Shown piece by piece: positions 18,612 to 28,037 of a stretch of DNA of 64,000 nt. This DNA is from JBGAJN01 sp044224905 (lineage in GTDB: Bacteria > Verrucomicrobiota > Verrucomicrobiia > Limisphaerales > JBGAJN01). Under the pieces are notes generated by a model. It saw nothing but the letters and a program-made list of their open reading frames with translations, searched no databases and had not been told where the DNA came from. Made by a program: the position numbers and the translations under genes. The DNA lies in assembly GCA_044224905.1 (NCBI GenBank), contig JBGAJN010000004.1:248001-312000 (forward strand), read 5' to 3'. Each line of letters begins with the position of its first letter. Positions within the stretch are counted from its first letter, which is position 1.

Positions 18612-19582
18612 TTCGCGGGTGAGCGCATTTCAGACACTGCGCGATGAGCGGTCTCTTGGAGAAACTTCGCGTAAGCCGAATCGATACCGGCCGGCACGAA
18701 GGTGTTCCCCACGGAACTGCGGGCAAAGAGGACTTCATACCAGACACACGCACCGAGATATTCGCCCGCGCTGTTCGCGTGGTGCCCATCCATGCCGAGC
18801 GATTGTTTGCCGTCTTTCCCCTTTTTCCATTGCCAGCCCACGTTCAACGAATGCGTCTGGTTCGGCAGTTCCGGCGGCTTCGCTTTCTTGGAATCAAACT
18901 TCTCGGCCGGCACGCGATAGCCCCAATGCGGGTCGTTGTTCGCGAGATGAAACGCGTCGCCAACGGGAATACGGCGAACGCCGAGTTCGTTCGCGATGGT
19001 CGCATACGCGCTCGCGAGGCCTTGATACATCGCCTCCTGGGTGGCGGGTTCGCCGGCCTTTGGCTTCGCGACGGAGAAGCGCGGATCATCAATCCGATAC
19101 TCCCACGTTTGATGCAAAAGCAATTCCGCCGGTGGCGCGTGCTGCTTGATGTAATCACGCAACCACGCGGCGTATGGCCGGTAAGTCTCCACGTCGTGGC
19201 TCTTGATGCTCGCCTGCTGAATCGTCACGAAATCCCAGCGATCCGCGAGCAACTCTTGTTTCAAGCTATGCTTGTTGGTGTAAAGCCCTTCCTTTGCGTT
19301 TGGATCGCGCTCGAACGCCTGCGCCTTCTCGGCGTGCAATTGCAGCGACGCGCCACCCACCACGATCGGTCGGTGGATTAGCTTGTTGCCGTCCGCCGTC
19401 GCAAGATCGCCGAGGTAATGCGTGGCGTTGCGGGAAAAACTGTTCCCGACGGTGAGCAAGCGCACGGTCTTCGGCAATTGTGCTTCTGCGGCGCTGGCAC
19501 TGACGCTGGCGCTCGAAATTGCCAGAGCGGCAACGAGGAGAAAATGACGTCGGTTGAGCATGTGGTGAGTAAGAGGATTCAT
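18608..19582 (-). CDS. Exported DUF4886 SGNH-like hydrolase
   Basis: The 324-residue product begins at an ATG overlapping the upstream stop (ATGA at 19579-19582). The N-terminus has NRRHFLL followed by a hydrophobic stretch, compatible with Tat or Sec export. RLLTVGNSFS (about 41-50) supplies the nucleophilic serine block of SGNH hydrolases. MDGHHANSAGEYLG (about 270) supplies the C-terminal Asp-x-x-His block. Such proteins are usually carbohydrate O-acetylesterases. Directly next to a sialidase, removal of O-acetyl groups from sialic acid before cleavage is a good hypothesis, but family members have other substrates. Confidence 0.82.
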   Translation of the reverse strand: MNPLTHHMLNRRHFLLVAALAISSASVSASAAEAQLPKTVRLLTVGNSFSRNATHYLGDLATADGNKLIHRPIVVGGASLQLHAEKAQAFERDPNAKEGLYTNKHSLKQELLADRWDFVTIQQASIKSHDVETYRPYAAWLRDYIKQHAPPAELLLHQTWEYRIDDPRFSVAKPKAGEPATQEAMYQGLASAYATIANELGVRRIPVGDAFHLANNDPHWGYRVPAEKFDSKKAKPPELPNQTHSLNVGWQWKKGKDGKQSLGMDGHHANSAGEYLGACVWYEVLFARSSVGNTFVPAGIDSAYAKFLQETAHRAVSEMRSPAK

Positions 19583-21075
19583 TTGGCAGCCGAAGATTGA
19601 TCAAAGTAGAAGCTGTAGAGCTTGGTGCGCGAGCCGGTGAAGGAGACGCGCACCTCCTTTCCCTTTAGGGATGAGAGGTCGCTCTGGCCCTTCCACACAA
19701 CTGCAGCGTGAGTGGAGTTAGTCCGAAGCACAGTGCATTGTTCGACGCCGAATCCAGCGAGCGGTTTGCCCGCGGCGTCAATCAGGCCGACGCGCAAGTT
19801 GCCAAGTGCGCCGGTGTCCACATTGAGCAGGAGCCGCGAACTTTCCACCTTCACGGGAGCAGTAGTGCAGGTGCCGCCGCCATTGTCGAAGTCGAGCGAG
19901 ACGAAACCATCCACGCGCTGCACGTAACGGTAGATCACTCCATCGGTGCGGTGCTGGCGCGCCTCGCGATCGCCGTGCCGCGAGTGGAAGCCGGTGCCGT
20001 ATTGCCAGATTTCATCGCCGCGCACAACGAGGCCGGTGCCCATGAATACCATGTTCTGGCTGTCCGAGTCCGCGAGGCCGAGCCGCACGTAGGGCTCGCG
20101 ATCGTAGCGATGCCACGCGATGCCATCGCGACTGCCGATGAAGTGCATCTCGAGCCTGCCATCGCTCGTGGTGCGTTCACGCTGGAACATCGAAGGGAAG
20201 CCCACATACCAGCGTGGATCGAGCGGGTAAGGTTGCGCGGAGAGATTGTAAACGTCGCTGTTCTTCGGGTCGTGTTCATCCGCGGCGAAGACCGTGGGGA
20301 ACTCGTTTCCGATCACTGCGACCTTGTCTTTGCCCCAAAGGCGCATGCTGCTTTCCGTCGGACCGACCGGCAGCGGCGTCGACAGGTTCGGCACCTCCGC
20401 GCGCACGACGCGGCGATACTTCACCTTGTCCTCGCCGCGAAACCAGCCGCGCAAATAGAGCACATACTTACCCAGGCGTTCATCCCAGAACGTCACATTC
20501 TGCGTGTCCGCGCCGAGGCGGATCAACGGCTCTTGGTCGCGGCTCCAATGCAATCCGTCCGGCGAATGAAACCGCACCATGCCTTCGGTCCACAGATGCG
20601 TCACGTAGGCGTAACGTTCCGATGGCGGCGCGTTCGGATCGCGGAACACCACACCTTCGAGCGAGGTGAGTCCGACGAGATTGTTCTCCTTGCTGCCGTC
20701 GTATTCGACGATGCTGAGATTTGGCTTCGTCCAGTTCACGCCGTCGCGCGATTCGGCGTAGGCGACGTTCGGATGATTCGCCTTGTCGCGGCAGATATAC
20801 CACATGCGCAACTTCCCCTCCTCGTCACGCACCGTAAGGAAGAAACTGATCATGAGTTGCTCCCAAGACTTGTCCGGACGGATCACGATCTCGCGCTGCT
20901 GCGGCGGGTTCACGTGCAACGCCACACCTCTTGCGTCTTGAACGAACGCCGGATCGACGAACAAGTGTCGCTGCGTGGTAGCGGACGCTCCCTCGCATTC
21001 TCTGCCGAGACATGCCAGCACCACAGCGACCGTCAGATACGGCAGTTTCAAAAAAGTCGTCGCGGCAATCTTCAT
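19579..21075 (-). CDS. Secreted five-bladed propeller protein, GH32/GH43-like
   Basis: The 498-residue exported protein (signal peptide 1-30, ending CEGA) has repeated segments of the type YAESRDGVNWTKPN, HSPDGLHWSRD and IGSRDGIAWHRYD. These are typical of the beta-fructosidase superfamily propeller common in Verrucomicrobiota and Planctomycetes. The C-terminal 120 residues form a beta-sandwich (GFVSLDFDNGGG, VESSRLLLNVDTG, LKGKEVRVSF). A paralogue with the same layout lies at 36340-37866. The catalytic acids were not identified, so glycosidase activity is not proven. It is the first gene of the sialic acid transcription unit, preceded by the operator-like site at 21141-21161. Confidence 0.75.
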   Translation of the reverse strand: MKIAATTFLKLPYLTVAVVLACLGRECEGASATTQRHLFVDPAFVQDARGVALHVNPPQQREIVIRPDKSWEQLMISFFLTVRDEEGKLRMWYICRDKANHPNVAYAESRDGVNWTKPNLSIVEYDGSKENNLVGLTSLEGVVFRDPNAPPSERYAYVTHLWTEGMVRFHSPDGLHWSRDQEPLIRLGADTQNVTFWDERLGKYVLYLRGWFRGEDKVKYRRVVRAEVPNLSTPLPVGPTESSMRLWGKDKVAVIGNEFPTVFAADEHDPKNSDVYNLSAQPYPLDPRWYVGFPSMFQRERTTSDGRLEMHFIGSRDGIAWHRYDREPYVRLGLADSDSQNMVFMGTGLVVRGDEIWQYGTGFHSRHGDREARQHRTDGVIYRYVQRVDGFVSLDFDNGGGTCTTAPVKVESSRLLLNVDTGALGNLRVGLIDAAGKPLAGFGVEQCTVLRTNSTHAAVVWKGQSDLSSLKGKEVRVSFTGSRTKLYSFYFDQSSAAK

Positions 21076-21140
21076 GGCAAACTTGGTTCGTGAGTCAGAC
21101 GAATGTAGGCAGTTGGACGGCTCGCGACGAGGGTTACTTG

Positions 21141-21161
21141 CTGGTCAATCGTATTGACCAG
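21141..21161. promoter_or_regulatory. Perfect 21-bp inverted repeat, candidate operator A
   Basis: Arms CTGGTCAAT (21141-21149) and ATTGACCAG (21153-21161) are separated by CGT, with no mismatch. The site lies 66 bases upstream of the start at 21075, in a 165-base gap between two minus-strand genes. A related site with the same 21-bp geometry occurs at 42326-42346, and outside the repeat both are flanked on the minus strand by AA before the first arm and CAA after the second. This suits a dimeric repressor of GntR or LacI type. It is not followed by a T-run. Confidence 0.6.
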
Positions 21162-21240
21162 TTGCCCCAACACCACGGCCGCGAATCTTGCGTTTATTTG
21201 CCTCCTTGCCCGCAGTTGCGCGTGAAATCGGGCTCAAACC

Positions 21241-23310
21241 TCAGGGCTCGAGACGGAGCAACTGCAACGCATCCACGATCACGAAGCCATCCGTGCCAGT
21301 GTTGCTCAGTGTGATGATCGTTTCGACGTCGCGGGTGAGCTCGATGGTGCCGATGCTGCGAAAGACTTCGCCCGCGGGGATGCGCTGGGTCTGGTCCACG
21401 GTGAGTTGCGTTTTGCGTCCGCTGCCTTCAATCGTGAGCGGCAATTTCTTGGCGCGCGTTTCGTGCGCGGAGTAAGCCATGCGGAGATCGTAGCGGCCGG
21501 ACGCCGGAACCTTGACGCGGAAGATCGCGACGGACTGGCCATCGCCCCGACGGTCGTCGTGAAGGTAGCCGGTGCCAACGTGCGGTTTGAAATTGCTGGA
21601 GCGGCTCCACGCGCCCTTGAGTTCGGCTTGCGAGTCATCGAGCACGATGCCGGGCAGCGATTTGGGATCGATGCTCATCGGCGTCGCCGGCTCCGGTGGA
21701 AGATCTGGCAACACGGGCAGATCGAGCACTTGTTTCTGCGCTAGCAACCTTTCGCGCAGCGCGGCATACGGCAGCTTCTGAACGGCGACGTTTTGATTCG
21801 CCGCCAACGCAGCAGCGACGCCGGCGCTCTGGCCGAGGATCATCCAAGTTGGTTCGACACGGATCGAGGAGTAGGCCACGTGCGTGGAGGACACCGCCAC
21901 GGGCACCAGCAAGTTATCGCATTCGCCAGCCTTCGGGGTGATGGCGCGATATGGGATGTGATACGGATAGCCGTGTTTGCGCCCCGCCATGCGCGCGGGA
22001 AGAATCGTACCTTCGTTGATCACGCCGTCCTTCGTGGCGACGCGCTGACAGTCGTGTGAATCAATCGGGAACGATGACACCACGATGGGATCGTCCTTCT
22101 TCGGCGCGTCCATGATGTCCTTCTGGCTCAAGACATACTCGCCCTTCATGCGCCGGCCTTCGCGCACGTAAAGCTGCGGCGACCAGTGGTCGTATGCGGC
22201 GAACTCATCGCGGCACAGGCCGAGTTCGGCGAGTTGCTTGCGCAGATGCTCCGGCACGGCGGCGTCGGTGGTGAGAAAACGATACAACTCCAGCGTGTAT
22301 TGCTTATGCGCCTCCCAAATCTTCGCGCGTCCGGCCACGTCCGCCTCGCTCCAGCCGTTGCAGGCGCCGACGAGTCCCATCGAGAACTGTTTTCCAATGC
22401 CGTTGTTCGCGTCGAACTTGCCGCCGGGCAACGGATACAAATCCCACAGCACGACGGGCCGCTTCTCCTGCGCGAAGTAACGGCGCACGACTTCGAAACG
22501 CGCCGGGTCGTATTGCGCGGGTGCCGGAAACGGCACGCGATTGGCGGCGTTGGTGGTGAGGCAAAGGCGGAAACTGTAAACCATCACGTTCCTGTCGCCG
22601 TCGTCCCCTGCTCCCGCGTCGGTTGTCGTGATTAGCGGCAACGGCTTGCCATCGGCAGCGAAGCCCGAGATGGCCATTTTCGATTTGGGATACTGCTTCC
22701 CTGCGAGCGGTTCACCGAAAACTTTCCGGCCTTCGCGGCCAATCGTCCAACTCACACCCGCCGCCGCCATCAAATCGCCTTCATAGGTCGCATCGATGAA
22801 CACTTTCGCGGCAAACTCTCCATCGCTCGTCGCGATCTGCGTGATGCGTGCGCCATCTTTCGTCACCCGCTTCAACGCGCGCTTCGTCAGCACTTTCACG
22901 CCGGCTTCGTCGAGCATTTGCTTCGTGATCCGCGCCGCCACGTGCGGCTCGTAAGTCCAGTGGGCGTTATCCTTCACACTCACTTGGTAGGGGAGTACAA
23001 CGCCCCGACTCTGGTAATCCTGCTCGATGCGGGCGTGCCATTCTTCGAACAAGCCGAGCACCGTTTCGCGCACGGTTTGGTTCGAGTCGCTGAAGCACAA
23101 CCCGCCCGTGTTCACGCCGCCAAAGTGATCCGTTGGTTCAAGCAGAGTCACCGAAGCCCCTTCGCGCGCCGCGGCGATGGCCGCGCAAAATCCGCCGGGC
23201 GTCGCGCCGTAAACGAGCACATCGGCCACTTCGACGGCGGGAATCGGGAGCGCTAGCGAGACAGCACCGAGCAACCCGAGCACAACGGCATGGAATGATC
23301 GTAGAAACAT
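21241..23310 (-). CDS. Secreted FAD-dependent oxidoreductase (PF12831 type) with C-terminal golvesin-like domain
   Basis: The 689-residue product has a signal peptide (1-26), then the FAD-binding loop GATPGG at 35-40 and HFGGVNTGGLC near residue 65. Further conserved blocks are HVAARITKQML, FIDATYEGDLMAAAGV and VSSTHVAYSSIRVEPTWM. A golvesin-like beta-domain closes the protein (about 553-687, VLDDSQAELKGAW to VIVDALQLLRLEP). In the neighbours at 12316 and 14916 the same accessory domain sits before the flavoprotein domain, so the module has been shuffled. It is the last gene of the transcription unit coming from 42256; a 45-base gap separates it from the gene upstream. Confidence 0.87.
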   Translation of the reverse strand: MFLRSFHAVVLGLLGAVSLALPIPAVEVADVLVYGATPGGFCAAIAAAREGASVTLLEPTDHFGGVNTGGLCFSDSNQTVRETVLGLFEEWHARIEQDYQSRGVVLPYQVSVKDNAHWTYEPHVAARITKQMLDEAGVKVLTKRALKRVTKDGARITQIATSDGEFAAKVFIDATYEGDLMAAAGVSWTIGREGRKVFGEPLAGKQYPKSKMAISGFAADGKPLPLITTTDAGAGDDGDRNVMVYSFRLCLTTNAANRVPFPAPAQYDPARFEVVRRYFAQEKRPVVLWDLYPLPGGKFDANNGIGKQFSMGLVGACNGWSEADVAGRAKIWEAHKQYTLELYRFLTTDAAVPEHLRKQLAELGLCRDEFAAYDHWSPQLYVREGRRMKGEYVLSQKDIMDAPKKDDPIVVSSFPIDSHDCQRVATKDGVINEGTILPARMAGRKHGYPYHIPYRAITPKAGECDNLLVPVAVSSTHVAYSSIRVEPTWMILGQSAGVAAALAANQNVAVQKLPYAALRERLLAQKQVLDLPVLPDLPPEPATPMSIDPKSLPGIVLDDSQAELKGAWSRSSNFKPHVGTGYLHDDRRGDGQSVAIFRVKVPASGRYDLRMAYSAHETRAKKLPLTIEGSGRKTQLTVDQTQRIPAGEVFRSIGTIELTRDVETIITLSNTGTDGFVIVDALQLLRLEP

Positions 23311-23355
23311 GAAGTCGGCGTGGCAGGGTTTAAGATAATTGCGGACTCTGCCTCC

Positions 23356-24624
23356 TCAGCTTCCCAAAATCCTTTTCACCACCTGCATCGAACCCGCAAA
23401 GCGTTCGTGGACGTATGCCATCGCCTTCCTCACCTTTGCCTGCGCGGCGGGGTAGTCGGCATCAATTGCGAAAAGTGTCTCCGCCATTTTCTCCACCGGA
23501 GTTTCGTCCATCTCGAGCAGCCATTCGGGCAGGCCAATGTCTTTGAACATCCAGCACTTGGGGCTGTGGAACTCGGAGTAGGTGTGGATGATCGGCGTGC
23601 CATTCGCCAGCGCGATGATCGGTGAATGCGGTTCGTGGCACACGATGGTGTGCGCGCGGGCGAAGATCGACGCGGCTTCGTCAGAGTTCCAAAAGTATTC
23701 GAGATTCACCACGTGCTTCCGAATTTCCGGAGGCAACGGATCGTGGATGAGCCGCTTATTGTGCTCCATCTCCTTCTTCACTTCCGGCGCGATGAGCACC
23801 TTGTGCCCGGTCTTCTTCACCCAGCGCGTGATGAGATCGCGATACTTCGCCGCGCGACGTTCGTCGTCGGCAATCTGCTGCGGCGTCGGATGCAGCGGGT
23901 TCAGCTTCGGCGTGCGCGTGTCGTCGACGCCCGGAAGCTTGGCGGTGTTGGTTCGCAATTGAATCGTAATGAACTTTCGCTCCTCCAGCCCGAGCTTCTT
24001 CATCGTGGCGAGGCCGCGCGCGTCATCGCGCACGTCGATGCCGAGGCAGCCGTCGGGTCCGAACTCCAGTACCGGCGGCCTCACCCCAGCCTTCTTTAGA
24101 ATATCGAGCGACTTGGTTTCGCGCGTATAGATGAACGATGCGCCATTGAGCATCGCGATACGTTCCTCCGCGCCCTTGCCCTCGACCATGCTCGGAAAGT
24201 ACGACTGCCCGAAGAGTCCGTATGGTTTGCCGACCTTCCGGCAATACTCCATGAAGCTCGTGTCCTGACCCATGCCGGAATTGCGGATAAACAAATCGCA
24301 GCCCCGAATCGCTTCCTGCAACCGCACGTCGCGCTCGGTCTTGCCCGTGAGGCTGCCTTGCAGGAACTCCACCTTCGGAAAGCGCGCGCGCAGCATCGCC
24401 GTTACTCGCTCATCGAGCTTCATCGCCCACACGACGATGCGCACGTCGGGCAGATGTTGCTCGAGGACCCGCAACGTCCCCGGCGTATGCCCGATGTCGC
24501 CGATGTTCACCGTGTCCCACGCGGACTGGAGCACGATAGTCTTAGTCTTGGTCGAGGCAGCCATCGCCGGCGCAGCCAGCGCGGCGGAAACGGCTCCGAT
24601 GAAATGACGGCGTGATAAATGCAT
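23356..24624 (-). CDS. Polysaccharide pyruvyltransferase family protein with Tat-type signal
   Basis: The start is placed at 24624 (MHLSRRHFIGAVSAALAAPAMAA), giving a twin-arginine-like signal and a 422-residue product. The body matches the PF04230 fold: QSAWDTVNIGDIGHTPG at the start, IRNSGMGQD, a GPDG segment, and a C-terminal Rossmann half with THTIVCHEPHSPIIALANGTPIIHTYSEFH. Classical members transfer pyruvate from phosphoenolpyruvate to sugars and are cytoplasmic. An exported version has no obvious access to that donor, so the protein may have another activity. Neighbours are a sialidase upstream (gap 64) and a flavoprotein downstream (gap 45). Confidence 0.8.
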   Translation of the reverse strand: MHLSRRHFIGAVSAALAAPAMAASTKTKTIVLQSAWDTVNIGDIGHTPGTLRVLEQHLPDVRIVVWAMKLDERVTAMLRARFPKVEFLQGSLTGKTERDVRLQEAIRGCDLFIRNSGMGQDTSFMEYCRKVGKPYGLFGQSYFPSMVEGKGAEERIAMLNGASFIYTRETKSLDILKKAGVRPPVLEFGPDGCLGIDVRDDARGLATMKKLGLEERKFITIQLRTNTAKLPGVDDTRTPKLNPLHPTPQQIADDERRAAKYRDLITRWVKKTGHKVLIAPEVKKEMEHNKRLIHDPLPPEIRKHVVNLEYFWNSDEAASIFARAHTIVCHEPHSPIIALANGTPIIHTYSEFHSPKCWMFKDIGLPEWLLEMDETPVEKMAETLFAIDADYPAAQAKVRKAMAYVHERFAGSMQVVKRILGS

Positions 24625-24688
24625 GACGCATTGAAAATCGCAGATCAATCGCCGCAGCGCGAGCTTTCGATGAATGGCCGCAGAGGCA

Positions 24689-25930
24689 TCAACGGTCCCC
24701 GGGTTCGGGAATCAATTTCAACGCCAGTTTTCGAAAGTCGCGCACGCGATGAAACGTGGCATAGTCGGCGTCGTGCTGGTTGGGTGCGTTGATGCTCGAG
24801 CGAGCGATGATCGCGAGATCGTTGCCGTCGACCACCGGTCGCGCATACATGAACGACTGCGAAATCTTCGGCGCCTGCGCCACGCAGCCGGCTTGGAACC
24901 AGTTCAAGCCATCGACTCCATAGAGCAACATCAGGAAACGCCGGTCGTTGCCGCCAACACCACTCGCGTAACGGACGTTCCCTTTCTTCTCGCCCTCGGC
25001 AAACCAGTCAAACGCGCCCTGTCCGTCCACAACCAGATTCGCCGTGGCCCAAAACATCCGCGAAACCTCGTCCCACAAAACGCAGAACTTCAACTGCCCG
25101 CCGGGCATCGGATGGAATTGCGTGAACTTCAGGTCGAGCTTTCCGCCGCCGTCGTTCAAATCCAGCACGGCGGCTAAACCCGCAGTGGACTGGCGCTTCG
25201 GTTTGACCGTCATGAGCAAGCGTAACTGACCGTGCACGTTGATGACGTTCGGCTCGAGATATTGGCTGGTGAGCGATGCAAATCTCGGATTCGTCAACGC
25301 GTCCGGAACGCCGGGAAATGGAACCGGCTCGGACATGCGCCAAGCATTCGGATTCATCAGGTCGGCGGAAAGATCACCAGCGACCGCGCGCGGGCCGCGC
25401 TTCGAGCCGAGGCTCAGGTCGTCGACCGCCCAATAGAGACGGTTGTCACGAAAGGCCATGCCGGTGTGGCAATTCCAAAAATGCCCTTTGAACAACGTGA
25501 CCGGCGCTGACCACGTCTTGCCGCCGTCGCTGCTTCGCAAGAGCAGCAAGTCGTCGTTGCGCGACTTGCTGCCGCCTTTGTTCGCGAACAGATACAAAGC
25601 TCCGCCATGGGTCCACGGCACGGCTGAGTAGTAAGGCAAATCCGCGAGCGGTTGCCACGTTTGGCCGCCGTCGCCGCTTCGGAGAATGTGCGCGACGCTA
25701 TGTTCGACGCGACGCTCCTTGCTCCACTGTTCGCGCGGCACCACCGGAACCACTGCGACCAGCGCGCCGTCGTCCAACCGCACAAGGCCTGGCCCCTCGA
25801 CGTAGTATTCGGGATCGGGATTGTGGAAGACGGTGGTGTAATTCTGCGCGAGCGGTTCAGCACACAATTCCAGCGCGCTGCTAATTGCGAGAACGACGAA
25901 AGCGAGCCGGACCAATATCGGAGTTTTCAT
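24689..25930 (-). CDS. Secreted exo-alpha-sialidase-like BNR protein
   Basis: The start at 25930 (MKTPILVRLAFVVLAIS) has AGGAAAA upstream and opens a signal peptide ending LCAEP; the longer frame from 26014 lacks these. The product is 413 residues. Asp boxes are clear in RSGDGGQTWQP and SSDGGKTWSAP. The propeller runs to the C-terminus (RVRDFRKLALKLIPE). Related verrucomicrobial proteins are annotated as sialidases, but the conserved arginine triad and nucleophilic tyrosine of GH33 were not verified, so substrate assignment is open. A 124-base gap separates it from the gene upstream. Confidence 0.82.
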   Translation of the reverse strand: MKTPILVRLAFVVLAISSALELCAEPLAQNYTTVFHNPDPEYYVEGPGLVRLDDGALVAVVPVVPREQWSKERRVEHSVAHILRSGDGGQTWQPLADLPYYSAVPWTHGGALYLFANKGGSKSRNDDLLLLRSSDGGKTWSAPVTLFKGHFWNCHTGMAFRDNRLYWAVDDLSLGSKRGPRAVAGDLSADLMNPNAWRMSEPVPFPGVPDALTNPRFASLTSQYLEPNVINVHGQLRLLMTVKPKRQSTAGLAAVLDLNDGGGKLDLKFTQFHPMPGGQLKFCVLWDEVSRMFWATANLVVDGQGAFDWFAEGEKKGNVRYASGVGGNDRRFLMLLYGVDGLNWFQAGCVAQAPKISQSFMYARPVVDGNDLAIIARSSINAPNQHDADYATFHRVRDFRKLALKLIPEPGDR

Positions 25931-26054
25931 GAACGGTTTTCCTGCAGGGCGGACGCACCTTAAGCAAACTGTCGCAGACTTAGCAACGCTCCAGCGGTGC
26001 GGGAGAAAGTGCACGATACGAGTTCAATCGTGTCGCGGACCGCGCGCAGCGAAA

Positions 26055-28037
26055 TCATTTCCCCTGCTCCGAAAAATCCAGAACCCTGGTCACGGGGCCG
26101 ACACTCACTGAAATTTTATCGCTCCCAAAGTCCGCGTTGAGATACGGACTCTGGTAAGTCTTAGCGGGGCGCACGTCCACCGGCTTGCCGTTGATGCGCG
26201 GCAGCGTGAAGCGGTCGTGGGTTTTGGCATCGTAGAGCGAGACTTCGAGGTGATTGTCGGTGGGACCAAAACGATAATCCACCTTGTCCGGGGTGACGTT
26301 GAGGCGGCTGGCGAAAACGTCAGCTTTGAATTTTTCGAACGAGCCGTGACTCGCGACGTCGCCGGCATGAAGGAGAATGCGCGACTTGTCGGTGGCCTTG
26401 TTAAATTTGGCGGGGGTGGTCATCGCATGCTTCTTGTCCCACTGGTATCCCCCATCGAGGAACTTCACCCCAACGAAGGCCTTGCCGTTGCTGGCGAAGA
26501 TCCAGCCGCCTTCCTCTACCTTGGTCAGCGCCTTGCCCGCGAAGCCGATGCCGACCTCGTCCGTGTTGTAGGAGCCGAGGGTGCTGCGCCCCATCGGGGC
26601 GATGCGCTGGAGAAGGAGGACGTTCTCGTGCTGAACGCTCCAGAAGGAGTGTTGAGCACGGCCGCCGCCTCCATGCCCGATCTCCGGATACACGGCGCAA
26701 ATCTCATTGCTCGCCGGGTCATCGAAGAGCATCCCGCACGCACGCTTCTGCCGCGATATTCCGGAATATTTCAGGGTCGGCTTTCCGTTTTCCGGATCGG
26801 GCAGGCTCAGGGCCGGGTTTTGAAGCGTGCTGCCAAGGAGATAGTGAGGGGTGCGGTAGGCGTAGTTGACCAACGCCGAGTCAGCCGCGAGTCGCTGGCC
26901 CACCGCATCTTCAGACTTGGCCGTTTCGAGTTCACCGACGACGCGATTGTGGATGACAAACGGCGCCACGGCCGGGAAAACCCGCTTGCGTAGGAGGATT
27001 GCCTCGGGAGGCAGTTGGTAGCGGCTGGTCTCGATGACGCGGGAATGACTGGAACCCGCCGGCTGGCCTTCGGACGCGAACAGCAGGTTCTTGTAGGACT
27101 CGAAAGCATTGGCATCGGAGGACGCCCGGCTCCGTCCTCCGCCGCGGCGACCGCGCACGGAAATCTGTTCTTCTTCGATGAACGCCAGATCGAGCAGCAG
27201 GCCGAAACGCTTGCGGATGATGGGATCAGGGGCGAGTTCGTGGAGGTTGAACAGCGCCGGCCATGAATATTTTTGATACGTGTTCGAACCGACCTCCGCC
27301 CAAAGTCCGGAGCCCGCTCGGCGGCGCGGCCATTCGCGGAGAAATGCCGCGTGGGCGTCGGCATGTTCCGCCACGGTGTGCCCGTCCGCGAGCTTGCGAT
27401 CGCGGTAACCGGGATCCTCTTTTAAAACGGCGGTGACGAGATAGAAATTCGGGCGCCGGTTCAGGTCATGGTTCTCCGTGCCGAGCAGCAGAAACAGATT
27501 ATCCATACCGGTGTTGGCAATCCGACTTTCCCCGGCGACCCAGAGGAAGAGCGCTTCCTTCATGGCGCCTTCCGTTTCCGGCCTCAGGCGACCCGGAAAA
27601 TGAGAACTCTTCGAATGGAAGAGGCAAAGAGTCCGCACGTAATCGGTGACGGAAAAGAAATTCCATGGAGCGTTTCCAGGATTCTCCGGCGTCACGACGG
27701 GCTGGCTCCCGCGTTTGCGGGTCAAACTGATGTAGTCATTCGCTTGCTTGAGCAGACGCGCGTTCGCCTTGTCCACCTTCTCGTTCAGATAAAGGGCTGA
27801 GAGCGTCCAGAGGTTGTCGCCCCAGATGCCCGGTGGCCAGGCCGAGTCCTTGGCGATGGTTGTGCGCAGCGCCTCTTCACGTAACTTCAACGATGCCTTG
27901 TGAGTTTCCGCAACGAGCTGATCGACGTCCGCATAGCGATCCTTCGTCGGAGAATCGACGGCAAGAGTTACAACTGGGACGACCGCGAGCAGTAAGACGG
28001 TGACGAGAGTGCGCTTCATGAGGGTTGCACCATTCAT
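26055..28037 (-). CDS. Large secreted alpha-toroid protein, possible polysaccharide lyase
   Basis: The frame begins at 28037, where ATGA overlaps the stop of the sulfatase remnant; ATG at 28019 is an alternative. A signal peptide of about 20-26 residues precedes roughly 330 residues of helical sequence rich in Trp, Arg and Asn (PPGIWGDNLWTLSALYL, GTENHDLNRRPNFYL, YSWPALFNLHELAPDP). A beta-rich C-terminal half follows (GGGGRAQHSFWSVQHENVLLLQR, VEEGGWIFASNGKAFVGVK). A toroid followed by a beta-sandwich is the layout of heparinase or alginate-lyase-like enzymes. I do not recognise a specific family. Location beside sialidases, esterases and a kinase/aldolase pair for 2-keto-3-deoxy sugars makes a lyase role attractive. 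Confidence 0.65.
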   Translation of the reverse strand: MNGATLMKRTLVTVLLLAVVPVVTLAVDSPTKDRYADVDQLVAETHKASLKLREEALRTTIAKDSAWPPGIWGDNLWTLSALYLNEKVDKANARLLKQANDYISLTRKRGSQPVVTPENPGNAPWNFFSVTDYVRTLCLFHSKSSHFPGRLRPETEGAMKEALFLWVAGESRIANTGMDNLFLLLGTENHDLNRRPNFYLVTAVLKEDPGYRDRKLADGHTVAEHADAHAAFLREWPRRRAGSGLWAEVGSNTYQKYSWPALFNLHELAPDPIIRKRFGLLLDLAFIEEEQISVRGRRGGGRSRASSDANAFESYKNLLFASEGQPAGSSHSRVIETSRYQLPPEAILLRKRVFPAVAPFVIHNRVVGELETAKSEDAVGQRLAADSALVNYAYRTPHYLLGSTLQNPALSLPDPENGKPTLKYSGISRQKRACGMLFDDPASNEICAVYPEIGHGGGGRAQHSFWSVQHENVLLLQRIAPMGRSTLGSYNTDEVGIGFAGKALTKVEEGGWIFASNGKAFVGVKFLDGGYQWDKKHAMTTPAKFNKATDKSRILLHAGDVASHGSFEKFKADVFASRLNVTPDKVDYRFGPTDNHLEVSLYDAKTHDRFTLPRINGKPVDVRPAKTYQSPYLNADFGSDKISVSVGPVTRVLDFSEQGK

